NCBI GenBank assembly: GCA_002501205.1
Contig: DLRW01000096.1
Coordinates: 1-57,321 of the forward strand
From: Flavobacteriales bacterium UBA7878
GTDB lineage: Bacteria > Bacteroidota > Bacteroidia > Flavobacteriales > Schleiferiaceae
Direction of reading: 5' to 3'
DNA: 57,321 nucleotides
Of the stretch, positions 17,390 to 25,930 are shown piece by piece (position 1 is the first letter of the stretch; each line of letters starts with the position of its first letter). A program made the translations under genes and the position numbers. A model generated the notes under the pieces. The model did not search any database, had not been told where the DNA came from, and saw only the letters and a list, made by a program, of their open reading frames with translations.

Positions 17390-18442
17390 ATGCTGAAAAT
17401 TGATATGCACACCCATATTCTCCCCGAGACCCTCCCCAACTTCGCGGAGAAATTCGGATACGGAGACTTTATTTACTTAATGCACAACCAAGATGGTTCG
17501 GCGAATATGATGCAGGGCGATAAGTTCTTCCGTCGCATTCAACCCAATTGTTGGGATCCGGATATCCGTATTAAGGACTATGAAAAGTTCGATACCCAAG
17601 TGCAAGTAGTTTGTACCATTCCGGTGATGTTTTCGTATTGGGCTAAAGGTAAAGATGCCAAAGCGCTCAGTGAGTTCCTGAATGATGATATCGCCCAGCT
17701 TTCGGAAAACTATCCTCAAAATTACCTGGGCCTGGGCACTATCCCCATGCAGGATGCCGATCTGGCCATAAAGGAAATGGAGCGCTGCAAGGAAATTGGA
17801 CTATTAGGGGTGCAAATTGGTTCTAATATCAATGATAAAAACCTTAGCGAACCTGAGTTCTTCCCCATCTTTGAAGCGGCTCAAGAATTAGACATGGCCA
17901 TTATGATCCACCCTTGGAATATGATGGGCATGGAATCCATGCGAAAATATTGGCTCCCCTGGTTGGTAGGCATGCCAGCCGAAACTTCGAGGGCTGCCTG
18001 TTCCCTCATCTTTGGAGGTGTATTGGAACGCCTTCCTGGACTAAGAGTATGTTTCTCCCATGCCGGTGGTTCCTTCTTACCCACCTTAGGCCGAATTGAA
18101 CATGGTTTTAATTGCCGCCCCGATTTGGTAGCCATCCACAATAATGTAAATCCCCGCCAGTATGTGGGCGATTTCTGGGTAGACAGCATTACTCACGATG
18201 CCAAATTATTGGATTATATCCTCAGCATGCAAGGCTCTAAACGCGTTATGCTGGGCAGTGACTACCCCTTCCCGCTGGGCGATCTCGAAATTGGTGCCTT
18301 TATCAATGACATGGGATTAGAGCAAAATGTAGTAGAAGACATCTTTGCAAATGCCGCTTTGGAGTGGTTAAATATCGATAAAAGTAGATTTGAGATAGGC
18401 GGGACTAATAAAGGTAGTTTCGCGCTCTCTGAAAAGGGCTAA
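17390..18442 (+). CDS. Amidohydrolase, probable 2-amino-3-carboxymuconate-6-semialdehyde decarboxylase (ACMSD)
   Basis: This 350-residue TIM-barrel metal enzyme matches ACMSD of the kynurenine (tryptophan degradation) pathway, which diverts aminocarboxymuconate semialdehyde from quinolinate formation. The metal site is intact: His7 and His9 (DMHTHILPE), His174 (MIHPWN), His224 (CFSHAGGSF) and Asp291 (GSDYPFPLGD), at nearly the spacing of the characterised bacterial enzyme. No other kynurenine genes are in the window, so the substrate is inferred from family resemblance; a related decarboxylase or hydrolase of the amidohydrolase_2 family is the alternative. Confidence 0.85.
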   Translation: MLKIDMHTHILPETLPNFAEKFGYGDFIYLMHNQDGSANMMQGDKFFRRIQPNCWDPDIRIKDYEKFDTQVQVVCTIPVMFSYWAKGKDAKALSEFLNDDIAQLSENYPQNYLGLGTIPMQDADLAIKEMERCKEIGLLGVQIGSNINDKNLSEPEFFPIFEAAQELDMAIMIHPWNMMGMESMRKYWLPWLVGMPAETSRAACSLIFGGVLERLPGLRVCFSHAGGSFLPTLGRIEHGFNCRPDLVAIHNNVNPRQYVGDFWVDSITHDAKLLDYILSMQGSKRVMLGSDYPFPLGDLEIGAFINDMGLEQNVVEDIFANAALEWLNIDKSRFEIGGTNKGSFALSEKG

Positions 18443-18447
18443 ATTTG
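18418..18447 (+). promoter_or_regulatory. Promoter for purF
   Basis: TAAATTTG at 18440-18447 overlaps the TAA stop codon of the preceding gene and lies 21 bp before the purF ATG. TTT at 18418-18420, 19 bp upstream, occupies the -33 position (two of three bases of the TTG consensus). Confidence 0.55.
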
Positions 18448-18468
18448 CAGCTCTTTTAAAGCCCCGTC

Positions 18469-20367
18469 ATGAGCGATGCAATAACTCACGAATGCGGCAT
18501 TGCGCTGGTTCGATTAAAGAAACCCATTTCCTACTACCACGAAAAGTACGGATCTGCACTCTATGGTGTAAACAAAATGTATGTGCTGATGGAAAAGCAG
18601 CACAATCGTGGACAAGATGGCGCCGGTATGGCGAACATCAAGCTAGATATGCCTCCTGGTAAACGCTACATCAGCCGTTACCGTTCTATCGATAAAACCC
18701 CCATTCAGGACCTATTTGAGCGTGTAAATCAGCGGATTTACAAAGGCCTCGAAGGTCAGGACGACCGAATCCATGATCCTGAATGGCTTAAGCAGAACGT
18801 TCCCTTTATTGGTGAACTCTACCTCGGTCACCTGCGCTATGGCACTTATGGCGGGCAAAGCATCGAGAACATCCATCCTTTCCTGCGTCAGAATAACTGG
18901 TTAACCCGAAACCTGATTTTGGCCGGAAACTTCAATATGACCAATGTGGATGAGCTCTTTGATAATCTGGTACAATTAGGTCAGCATCCCAAGGAAAAAG
19001 CGGATACCGTTACCATCCTGGAGAAAATCGGTCACTTTTTGGATGAGCAAAATGAAAAGCTCTACCGCAAATTCAAAAAACAAGGCCTTAGTAAATCAGA
19101 TATCAGTCCTAAAATTGCGGAAGAAATAGACATCCCCAAGATCCTCCGTAAAAGTGCGAAGCGCTGGGATGGCGGCTATGCTATGGCTGGTTTATTTGGT
19201 CATGGCGATGCCTTTGTTTTACGCGACCCCAATGGTATTCGTCCGGCTTTCTATTATGATGACGATGAAGTTTGCGTGGTAGCCAGCGAAAGGCCGGTGA
19301 TTCAAACTGCCTTTAATGTACCCTTTGCAGAGATTAAAGAAATTGATCCCGGACATGCCCTGGTAATTAAGAAATCAGGTGAAACCGAGATGCAGGAAAT
19401 CCGCACACCTGGGGAACGCACCGCCTGCTCTTTCGAGCGGATTTATTTCAGTCGTGGTAATGATGCCGATATCTATCGTGAGCGAATTGAGCTAGGGCGC
19501 AGAGTTTGTCCGGCCATCCTCAATGAGGTAGATCATGACCTTAAGCACACCGTATTCTCCTTTATTCCCAATACCGCCGAAATTAGTTTTTACGGTATGG
19601 TGAAGGGTATGGAGGATTACCTCAACCGCAGTAAGCGGGATAAGATTCTAAAATTCGAAGGGGATCTCGACAGCGAAAAACTAGAGTCCCTACTTTCAAT
19701 TCGCCCTCGGGTAGAGAAATCACTTTGGAAGGATGTTAAGATGCGCACCTTCATCACCCAGGATAACAGCCGCGATGAACTGGTGAGCCATGTTTATGAT
19801 GTTACCTACGAAACGGTTCAGTCGGACGACAACCTGGTGGTTATCGACGATAGCATTGTGCGTGGTACCACTCTCAAGCAAAGTATTCTCAGTATCCTGG
19901 ATCGCTTAGGCCCCAAGAAGATTGTTGTAGTAAGTTCCGCCCCGCAAATTCGCTACCCGGATTGCTACGGTATTAATATGTCCTTATTGGAAGATTTCGC
20001 TGCTTTTAGAGCCGCCATTGAATTGCTCAAGGAAAGAGGCATGGAATCTATTATTGATGACACCTACCAAAAATGTTTGGCCCAAAAGGATTTACCCGAT
20101 AGTGAGGTGAAGAATTTCGTGAAGAACATTTACGCCCCCTTTGAGGCTCAGGAGATTTCCGATAAAATGGCGGAAATGCTAACACCAGAAGGTATGAAAG
20201 CTGAAGTAAAAATCATCTTCCAAAAAATTGATGACTTACATGCCTCCGCACCTAACAATACAGGCGACTGGTACTTTACCGGCAACTTCCCCACCCCCGG
20301 TGGAATGCGCGTGGTAAACAAGGCTTTCTTAAACTTCTATGAAGGCAAGCGGGAGAGAGCGTATTAA
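18469..20367 (+). CDS. purF: Amidophosphoribosyltransferase, long Bacteroidota form
   Basis: This enzyme catalyses the first committed step of purine synthesis, PRPP + glutamine to phosphoribosylamine. The N-terminal Ntn glutaminase begins after a short propeptide, with the likely nucleophile Cys9 (MSDAITHECGIALV) and the conserved KQHNRGQDGAGMA. The C-terminal phosphoribosyltransferase domain has the PRPP loop NLVVIDDSIVRGTTLKQS. At 632 residues it is ~130-160 longer than the Escherichia coli or Bacillus enzymes; the extra sequence includes segments inside the glutaminase half (about residues 85-115 and 185-225) and a C-terminal extension after the PRTase domain. The ACMSD-like gene lies 26 bp upstream. 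Confidence 0.9.
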   Translation: MSDAITHECGIALVRLKKPISYYHEKYGSALYGVNKMYVLMEKQHNRGQDGAGMANIKLDMPPGKRYISRYRSIDKTPIQDLFERVNQRIYKGLEGQDDRIHDPEWLKQNVPFIGELYLGHLRYGTYGGQSIENIHPFLRQNNWLTRNLILAGNFNMTNVDELFDNLVQLGQHPKEKADTVTILEKIGHFLDEQNEKLYRKFKKQGLSKSDISPKIAEEIDIPKILRKSAKRWDGGYAMAGLFGHGDAFVLRDPNGIRPAFYYDDDEVCVVASERPVIQTAFNVPFAEIKEIDPGHALVIKKSGETEMQEIRTPGERTACSFERIYFSRGNDADIYRERIELGRRVCPAILNEVDHDLKHTVFSFIPNTAEISFYGMVKGMEDYLNRSKRDKILKFEGDLDSEKLESLLSIRPRVEKSLWKDVKMRTFITQDNSRDELVSHVYDVTYETVQSDDNLVVIDDSIVRGTTLKQSILSILDRLGPKKIVVVSSAPQIRYPDCYGINMSLLEDFAAFRAAIELLKERGMESIIDDTYQKCLAQKDLPDSEVKNFVKNIYAPFEAQEISDKMAEMLTPEGMKAEVKIIFQKIDDLHASAPNNTGDWYFTGNFPTPGGMRVVNKAFLNFYEGKRERAY

Positions 20368-20433
20368 TTGCTGCTATACCCCAAAGCCTATTCATTTTTG
20401 AATAATAAGACTTGGATAAAGCATCCCTCGCAT

Positions 20434-20470
20434 TTTCCTTGAAAAACTAAGAACTTAGGCTTCAAGGAAA
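20434..20470. repeat. Inverted repeat with nested palindrome
   Basis: Arms TTTCCTTGAA and TTCAAGGAAA (10 bp, perfect) enclose a 17-base loop that itself contains the palindrome CTAAGAACTTAG. It lies 67 bp after purF; there is no T-run directly after it, so a simple intrinsic terminator is not clear. Confidence 0.65.
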
Positions 20471-20520
20471 TATTATTGAAGGATTAAAGGGCATAGCAAG
20501 GGACAAACCGCAGGATTGTG

Positions 20521-20582
20521 ATTAAGCCTTAGTGAGATCGCGTAGCTCCCAAGGAGATCCCGCGACCGAACTTAGGCTTAAT
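20521..20582. repeat. Long imperfect palindrome, REP-like
   Basis: Outer arms ATTAAGCCTTAGT (20521-20533) and ACTTAGGCTTAAT (20570-20582) pair with one mismatch. Inside are GATCGCG/CGCGACC (imperfect) and CTCCCAAGGAG, so the whole 62 bases can fold into one long stem. Such GC-rich stems within AT-rich gaps are typical of dispersed palindromic elements. Confidence 0.6.
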
Positions 20583-20769
20583 GAAAGACCCAGGTTTAGA
20601 GCTTGCAAGCCTTGACCTTTTGTTTCGTTTTGTGTCAAGACAAAATGAAAAAATTTCTAATCTGAGAATTTATTCTTGCTAGACTAAGATAGTCTTGTCA
20701 GTAAGAAACCTCATTTATAATAATTAAAATAAGGACTCATTCAAAAACGTTTTTTCGGACCTTAGAAAG

Positions 20770-21513
20770 ATGAAAAAACGCTGGATCTTCTTTCTCTTGA
20801 TATTAGGTGCTTGTCAGCAAAATCCCACATCAGAGGATGCTAATTTGGACGTTGATCAAGACAGCCTTGCCACCAAGAAATCCAATAACGACAGCCTTCC
20901 GGCAATTGATACACTAAAGGGATTCCTGGGAAAAGCGGACTTAAAAGACAGCCTGGGAACTACCTATCTTGATTTTGGCTCCTTTGCCTTTATCCTCCAA
21001 GGGCGTTTTGAACAGCAAAAAGAAGGAGATAGCATTCACCTTTATGAGGCGCCTGGCCTCTATTTCTACCAAAAGAAATTTCGCCCGGAAATTCTGGATT
21101 CTGACCTAAGTCTAAAGCTCTATCTAAGTAAGCTCGAAAACGTGACCCAGGTATACCCTCATGCTGCCAATGACCCTACCGGCAACTATTCCCATTGGCT
21201 AAAGAATCGACAAAGCTGGCAAGAATGGAGCCCCTACCAATTTTTAGTTTTTGAAGAAAAGTCTTTTCGCTTTCCCCAGTTTAATGCAGGTAGCTATGAG
21301 GACCCACCGACAAGACTATTCGAAAAGCTAGCGCTACAGGACACGCTAATTGAATATCCTGGCGAAATGGGTGGAACCACGGCTGAATTCCTTTACTTAA
21401 ATAAACCCGCCAATTATTCCATTCCTCAAGCGCGAATTAAAATTGAGGTCTACCGCAAAGGCAAATTACTGAAGCCCTATTTCCTTCTACTTCACTTTAG
21501 CTATGGTTGCTAG
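20770..21513 (+). CDS. Hypothetical lipoprotein
   Basis: The N-terminus MKKRWIFFLLILGAC is a short lipoprotein signal with the lipobox cysteine at residue 15. After an Asp/Ser-rich linker, the 247-residue chain is mixed alpha/beta, with no family that I recognise. The ATG of the next lipoprotein lies 11 bp inside its 3' end, so the two are translationally coupled in one operon; the third member is the DUF3820 gene. Confidence 0.75.
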   Translation: MKKRWIFFLLILGACQQNPTSEDANLDVDQDSLATKKSNNDSLPAIDTLKGFLGKADLKDSLGTTYLDFGSFAFILQGRFEQQKEGDSIHLYEAPGLYFYQKKFRPEILDSDLSLKLYLSKLENVTQVYPHAANDPTGNYSHWLKNRQSWQEWSPYQFLVFEEKSFRFPQFNAGSYEDPPTRLFEKLALQDTLIEYPGEMGGTTAEFLYLNKPANYSIPQARIKIEVYRKGKLLKPYFLLLHFSYGC

Positions 21514-21982
21514 GCGCATATCCCTACTGCTGCTATTTTTCCTGGCCGCATGCTCCTGGGAATATCATCGCAGCCATATAAAGCTGCCTAACTTAAGCCC
21601 TCAACCAGGAGAGTACCGCCATGCAATAGATCAAATTTTCATTGAAGATTCTATTTCCTGTGAACGGAGTCAATTCTATATGATAAAGGGAAATTGGCGC
21701 TACTCTTCCCACTGCACCTGCGCAAATGATTGGCAAATTGATTCAGCCTTTCGTCGTAACGGCCAGCTCTATTCGCTCTCCAAACGCCATCATTTTCCCA
21801 GCCCCAATTATTTGTACGATAGCACCATCACCCTATTATTCGATACCGATTTACGCCCTGTACAACGAACGATCTACATCAATCAACCGGATACCAATTA
21901 CCAATACTGGCAGTATTATGATAAATTCGGCCAGCCAGAAGCAACCAAATATCCTGTAATTTTTCAGCTTTTACATGACTAG
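21503..21982 (+). CDS. Hypothetical lipoprotein, toxin-antidote-like family uncertain
   Basis: A 159-residue protein beginning MVARRISLLLLFFLAACSW, with the lipobox LAAC at residues 14-17. The body contains the motif FDTDLRPVQRTIYINQP and paired cysteines (SSHCTC). It resembles small beta-sheet proteins with sequential YxxDG-like strands, but no family assignment is possible by eye. It overlaps the preceding lipoprotein by 11 bp and the next gene by 8 bp, a compact three-gene operon. Confidence 0.7.
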   Translation: MVARRISLLLLFFLAACSWEYHRSHIKLPNLSPQPGEYRHAIDQIFIEDSISCERSQFYMIKGNWRYSSHCTCANDWQIDSAFRRNGQLYSLSKRHHFPSPNYLYDSTITLLFDTDLRPVQRTIYINQPDTNYQYWQYYDKFGQPEATKYPVIFQLLHD

Positions 21983-22220
21983 TCAACCTCTGGGAGACCC
22001 CAAAGTCTTAATTGACATTGTTCGCACCGAAATGCCCTTTGGTAAATATCAAGGTCGTAAGCTCTGTGATGTGCCCACTTATTATTTGGAGTGGTTTTAT
22101 GCTCAAGGTTGGCCCAAAGGGCGAATTGGAGTTCTATTGGAAACTCTTTTTGTAATCCGCACCGAAGGTTTGCATGAAATTTTGGATGAACTGAAAAGGC
22201 GTTATGGGCAAGATCATTAA
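21975..22220 (+). CDS. DUF3820 family protein
   Basis: This 81-residue protein shows the DUF3820 signature: MPFGKYQGRKLCDVPTYYLE, then WFYAQGWPKGRIG and a C-terminal helix. Members have been annotated as putative quorum-sensing-regulated virulence factors in proteobacteria; the biochemical role is unknown to me. It overlaps the upstream lipoprotein gene by 8 bp, so it is the last gene of that operon. Confidence 0.85.
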   Translation: MTSQPLGDPKVLIDIVRTEMPFGKYQGRKLCDVPTYYLEWFYAQGWPKGRIGVLLETLFVIRTEGLHEILDELKRRYGQDH

Positions 22221-22288
22221 GCTCTATGATTTGATTGCTAGTCGGAAGCATTTCCCATCGAGTTTTTACGGACTTTTGCGCTCAGTAA

Positions 22289-23194
22289 ATGCGCGATCTC
22301 GATAAAATAAAAGCTCATCTTGCTCTGCTTGGAGTTGCCCTGATTTATGGGCTCAACTACTCCATAGCCAAAGATGTTATGCCCGAATTTTTACAGCCAC
22401 GGGCCTTTATTTTATTACGCATTAGCGGAGCCGTCTTGCTCTTCTTTGCTTTTAGCATTGGCGGCACCCAGGAAAAAATCGACCGTAAAGATTGGCTGCG
22501 AATCATTGGTGCCGGCCTGTTCGGAGTTGCCAGTAATCAACTCCTCTTTTTCGAAGGCCTCAATATTACCAGTCCTATTAGTGCAGCGGTTATCATGACT
22601 ACCAATCCGATCATGGTATTAATTCTGGCAGCTATTTTCCTCAAGGCACCATTAACCTGGCCCCGTATTATGGGTATCACCCTGGGCCTAAGCGGAGCGC
22701 TCTATCTTATCAGCCAGGGGCAATCTCTCAATAATCTCTTTCAAAAAGGAGAGTCGCTGGGTAATATCCTGGTGATGCTCAATGCCCTTTCCTATGCAGC
22801 CTATTTGGTAGTGGTTAAGCCTTTAATGCAGAAATACCGTCCGCTAACTGTGATTAAATGGGTTTTCCTTGCGGGTTGGTTTTTTGCCTTTCCTTTTGGA
22901 ATTGGACAAATCCCTGAAATTGAATGGCTAAGTATTCCTGGCAAGATTTACTGGGAAATAACTTTTGTAGTTGTTGGCACCACCTTCCTGGCTTACCTGC
23001 TTAATATTTACGCTCTTAAAACCGTAAGCTCCACCACGGTAAGTTTCTATATCTACCTACAACCACTCATTGCCACTGCCGCTGCAGTATTGGTGGGCAG
23101 CGATCATCCGGAGAGCCATATGCTCATTGCTGCTCTGCTGATATTCAGCGGAGTATATCTCGTATCCTTTTACAATCGCAAGCGGACACAATAA
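22289..23194 (+). CDS. EamA/DMT-family transporter
   Basis: The 301-residue protein has about ten hydrophobic segments and two tandem EamA repeats, each beginning with the typical LLGVALIYGLNYSIAKDVMP-type helix and containing the motif ITSPISAAVIMTTNPIMVLI in the first half and LKTVSSTTVSFYIYLQPLIA in the second. Family members export or import small metabolites across the inner membrane; the substrate cannot be told. It lies 16 bp upstream of yicC. A weak -7-like GACTTTTG occurs just before the start. Confidence 0.93.
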   Translation: MRDLDKIKAHLALLGVALIYGLNYSIAKDVMPEFLQPRAFILLRISGAVLLFFAFSIGGTQEKIDRKDWLRIIGAGLFGVASNQLLFFEGLNITSPISAAVIMTTNPIMVLILAAIFLKAPLTWPRIMGITLGLSGALYLISQGQSLNNLFQKGESLGNILVMLNALSYAAYLVVVKPLMQKYRPLTVIKWVFLAGWFFAFPFGIGQIPEIEWLSIPGKIYWEITFVVVGTTFLAYLLNIYALKTVSSTTVSFYIYLQPLIATAAAVLVGSDHPESHMLIAALLIFSGVYLVSFYNRKRTQ

Positions 23195-23196
23195 CT

Positions 23197-23204
23197 TACC
23201 TTTG
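23197..23204 (+). promoter_or_regulatory. Promoter -7 box TACCTTTG before yicC
   Basis: The box begins just after the EamA stop codon and ends 6 bp before the ATG at 23211. This predicts a nearly leaderless yicC-gmk-nadD transcript and argues against the TTG at 23202, which lies inside the box, as start codon. Confidence 0.5.
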
Positions 23205-23210
23205 CCGCCT

Positions 23211-24080
23211 ATGACGCCTTTGTACAGTATGACCGGCTTTGGCAAAAAGGTTTTGCAATTGCCGGGTAAGAAGATTAGCATCGAGATGAAGAGCCTGAAC
23301 AGCAAGCAGGCTGATATCAATTTGCGCTTACCCTCACTCTATCGGAGTAAGGAAGGAGATATTCGTCAATTAATCTCAGAATCTTTAATTCGGGGAAAAA
23401 TCGATTGCAATATCAATGTGGAAATTACCGGTATCGAGAGTGCTCCTCGGATTAACATGGAACTGGCTGAAGGCTATTTAAAGCAGCTCAAGCAATTGAG
23501 TGACGCCACCGGAACCAGCGGCGATCTTTTGGGATCTGTAATGCGTTTGCCCGATGTTTTACAAAGTGCTCAGGATGAATTGGGCGATGAGGAGTGGAAA
23601 GTTTTAGAACAAGGTCTCTTAAACACGCTGGATGCCCTCAAAGAATTTAGAGCCAGCGAAGGCAGCCGTTTGGCGGAAGATCTTCAATTACGATTGCAAA
23701 ACATCGAAGAGGCTCAAGCCAAGGTGGTTCCCCTGGAAGAAGAAAGACGTCAGCGTGTAAAGGACAAGCTCATGCGCAGTCTGGAGCAATTAAAGAGCGA
23801 TGTGGATCAGGAGCGCTTTGAGCAAGAACTGATTTACTACCTCGAGAAATACGATATCACCGAAGAAAAAGTTCGCTTAAGCTCTCATATTCAATATTTC
23901 CGTGAATTAATGGAAGAAGGGAATATGGTAGGAAAAAAACTCGGTTTTGTGAGTCAAGAAATTGGCCGCGAGATTAACACCTTAGGCAGCAAGGCCAATC
24001 ACGCTGAAATGCAACGCCTCGTTGTGGAGATGAAAGATGAGCTGGAAAAAATAAAGGAGCAAGCCCTCAATATCCTCTAA
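23211..24080 (+). CDS. yicC: YicC/YloC family endoribonuclease
   Basis: The family N-terminus is evident (YSMTGFGKK, then MKSLNSKQADINLRLPSLYR) and the C-terminal DUF1732 domain is intact (SSHIQYFRELMEEGNMVGKK, LGFVSQEIGREINTLGSKAN). YicC proteins act on RNA. From ATG 23211 the protein has 289 residues, as usual. The longer TTG start at 23202 is rejected because it falls inside a promoter box. It is followed after 10 bp by gmk and then nadD; the yicC-gmk link is widely conserved. Confidence 0.95.
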   Translation: MTPLYSMTGFGKKVLQLPGKKISIEMKSLNSKQADINLRLPSLYRSKEGDIRQLISESLIRGKIDCNINVEITGIESAPRINMELAEGYLKQLKQLSDATGTSGDLLGSVMRLPDVLQSAQDELGDEEWKVLEQGLLNTLDALKEFRASEGSRLAEDLQLRLQNIEEAQAKVVPLEEERRQRVKDKLMRSLEQLKSDVDQERFEQELIYYLEKYDITEEKVRLSSHIQYFRELMEEGNMVGKKLGFVSQEIGREINTLGSKANHAEMQRLVVEMKDELEKIKEQALNIL

Positions 24081-24090
24081 AAGGAAAAGC

Positions 24091-24666
24091 ATGTCCCGAA
24101 AGAACAAAATGATCATCTTCTCCGCTCCCTCCGGAGCCGGAAAAACCACCTTAGTTCGTCATCTGCTCCAGCAGCCAGAATTGGAATTAGCTTTTAGCAT
24201 TTCTGCTACCAGTCGTGCCGCACGCGGAAAAGAGCAGCACGGAAAAGACTATTACTTTTTATCTAATGAAGAGTTTAATAAAAAGGTAGAAGATGGTGCT
24301 TTTCTGGAATGGGAAGAGGTGTACGCCGGTACCAAGTACGGTACCCTTCGCTCTGAGATTGATCGTCTTTGGAAAGAAGGTAAAAATGTAATCTTCGATA
24401 TTGATGTGGTTGGAGGTTTAAACCTGAAAAGCCTCTATGGGGATCAGGCCCTGGCGATTTTTGTGATGCCTCCCAATGAGGAGGAACTTGAACGTCGCCT
24501 AAGAAGTCGGGATACGGATAGTGATGATAAAATTCGTCAGCGTATGGCCAAGGCCCGCAAAGAAATTGGTCGCTCCGACCGTTTTGATCATATCCTACTG
24601 AATAAAGATCTCGACATCGCAAAGACTGAAGCTTACCAATTGGTAAAACTCTTTTTAGGAAAATGA
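24091..24666 (+). CDS. gmk: Guanylate kinase
   Basis: This 191-residue enzyme phosphorylates GMP to GDP. The P-loop FSAPSGAGKTTLVRHLL is at residues 10-26, the GMP-binding segment SATSRAARGKEQHGKDYYFL follows, and the C-terminal lid region RRLRSRDTDSDDKIRQRM is present. Its stop overlaps the nadD start in ATGA (24663-24666), so the two are translationally coupled. Confidence 0.97.
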   Translation: MSRKNKMIIFSAPSGAGKTTLVRHLLQQPELELAFSISATSRAARGKEQHGKDYYFLSNEEFNKKVEDGAFLEWEEVYAGTKYGTLRSEIDRLWKEGKNVIFDIDVVGGLNLKSLYGDQALAIFVMPPNEEELERRLRSRDTDSDDKIRQRMAKARKEIGRSDRFDHILLNKDLDIAKTEAYQLVKLFLGK

Positions 24667-25244
24667 AGAAAAAAGTAGGACTGTACTTCGGCACCTTCAA
24701 TCCTATCCATGTGGGCCATTGCATTATTGCCCAATACATGCTGGAATTTACCGACCTGGAAGAAGTTTGGTTTGTGGTTACACCCCATAATCCTCATAAA
24801 AAGAAAAGTAGCTTACTTGACGATCGTCAACGCCTGCATATGGTAAATCTGGCCATTGGTGATCATTATAAATTACGTGTAAGCGATGTTGAATTCGGAC
24901 TACCTCAACCCTCATATACTGCCAATACCCTGGTGCATTTAGAGGAAAGCCATCCGGAGTATAGCTTTCACCTCATTATGGGTGAAGACAATTTAGAAAG
25001 TTTCCCCCGCTGGCGTAATTTCGAGAGTATTCTTGAACAGCACGAACTTTATGTATATCCGCGCATTGCCAGCGACGGTGGCGAATTAGCCAATCATCCT
25101 AAAGTTCATATTACCAAATCACCCATTATTGAAATTGCTTCTACCGAAATTAGAGAAGCCATTAAAGAAGGAAAAGATGTGAGTTATATGCTTCCTCCAG
25201 CGGTTTGGAATTACATCGATCAGGAGCTTTTTTACCGCGACTAA
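24663..25244 (+). CDS. nadD: Nicotinate-nucleotide adenylyltransferase
   Basis: The enzyme adenylates nicotinic acid mononucleotide in NAD synthesis. The nucleotidyltransferase signature GTFNPIHVGH (residues 10-19, with His16 and His19) and the second motif IEIASTEIREAI are both present. At 193 residues it is of normal length. The gene overlaps gmk by four bases and ends just before a strong bidirectional terminator. Confidence 0.96.
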   Translation: MKKKVGLYFGTFNPIHVGHCIIAQYMLEFTDLEEVWFVVTPHNPHKKKSSLLDDRQRLHMVNLAIGDHYKLRVSDVEFGLPQPSYTANTLVHLEESHPEYSFHLIMGEDNLESFPRWRNFESILEQHELYVYPRIASDGGELANHPKVHITKSPIIEIASTEIREAIKEGKDVSYMLPPAVWNYIDQELFYRD

Positions 25245-25290
25245 AAAAATTTCCCGGCCACTGTTTGAAACAATAGCCGGGAAAAATTTT
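25243..25290. terminator. Bidirectional intrinsic terminator after nadD
   Basis: Arms TTTCCCGGC (25250-25258) and GCCGGGAAA (25276-25284) form a strong stem flanked by an A-run on the left and AATTTT on the right. It can stop nadD transcripts from the left and dinB transcripts from the right. Confidence 0.85.
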
Positions 25291-25318
25291 GTGATGGGCC
25301 GGGTCCCTAGTGTTAATA

Positions 25319-25372
25319 CGCCCTAACCATCAACTATCCTATTTCAATTCAAAAGTAGGGCGATGGTTTAGG
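25319..25372. repeat. Second inverted-repeat element with two alternative pairings
   Basis: CGCCCTAACCATC (25319-25331) can pair with TAGGGCGATGGTTTAGG (25356-25372) in two mutually exclusive ways: CGCCCTA with TAGGGCG, or CCTAACCATC with GATGGTTTAGG (one bulge). It lies between the convergent nadD and dinB genes. Confidence 0.5.
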
Positions 25373-25381
25373 CTTGCCTTG

Positions 25382-25930
25382 TCAGGCCTTGCGCAATTTT
25401 ACCAGATAGCGTTCTTTAACAATTTTTTGATGATGCTTATCATGGCCTACCAGGATATATGCAATGGCCAGTAATGAAACTTTACCTGCTTCTATCTCGC
25501 CTTTTGCCTGCCATTGATTGGCATTTAAGGATTCAAAGAAATCAAAAGTAGATTGCTTTAGATGCTGGTATTCATGCAATAAACTAGCCCAAGATCGATC
25601 ATTTGCCGCACTGTTTTCCACATATGCATCATGGTCAAATCCGGGCAATACTTTAGTTTCTCCGCGTACAATAGACATTGCTCTGTAAACAAAGACCCGC
25701 TCCACATCGATAATGTGTTGCATTAATTCCTTGATCTTCCATTTACCCACTTCATAGCTATATTCTGATTCACTTTCCTTGATATTATGCCAAAACTCCA
25801 ATCCGTCTTGAATGGCATATTGAAAGCTCTCTAAAAATGGCTGATCCTCAGTCGCCCAAGAAAAGTAGTTCTGATAATAACTTGGATAATCTCCAGCTTG
25901 AGGACGATAATTGGGCACTATGGAATCCAT
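25382..25930 (-). CDS. DinB-family protein
   Basis: A 182-residue four-helix protein with the DinB-like metal-site pattern: His72 in KIKELMQHIIDVERVF and His163/His167 in ILVGHDKHHQKI. Members include metal-dependent thiol S-transferases; the substrate here is unknown. It overlaps menB by 13 bp, so it is translated from the same message; the combination may be fortuitous rather than functional. Confidence 0.85.
   Translation of the reverse strand: MDSIVPNYRPQAGDYPSYYQNYFSWATEDQPFLESFQYAIQDGLEFWHNIKESESEYSYEVGKWKIKELMQHIIDVERVFVYRAMSIVRGETKVLPGFDHDAYVENSAANDRSWASLLHEYQHLKQSTFDFFESLNANQWQAKGEIEAGKVSLLAIAYILVGHDKHHQKIVKERYLVKLRKA

Larger units (their letters stand above)
20368..20769. other. 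402-bp intergenic region rich in hairpins, no gene seen
   Basis: No ORF or known RNA was recognised. The gap contains at least four inverted repeats (20434-20470, 20521-20582, 20628-20645, 20681-20695) and a 12-bp direct repeat GAACTTAGGCTT at 20451 and 20568, once in each of the two larger hairpins. It could hold a small RNA, a REP-like palindromic element, or termination and regulatory structures for purF and the following lipoprotein operon. Confidence 0.6.

Noticed and set aside
24275..24739. 154-residue ORF on the minus strand across gmk and nadD
   Set aside because: Antisense shadow of two certain housekeeping genes; the translation has no coherent domain.
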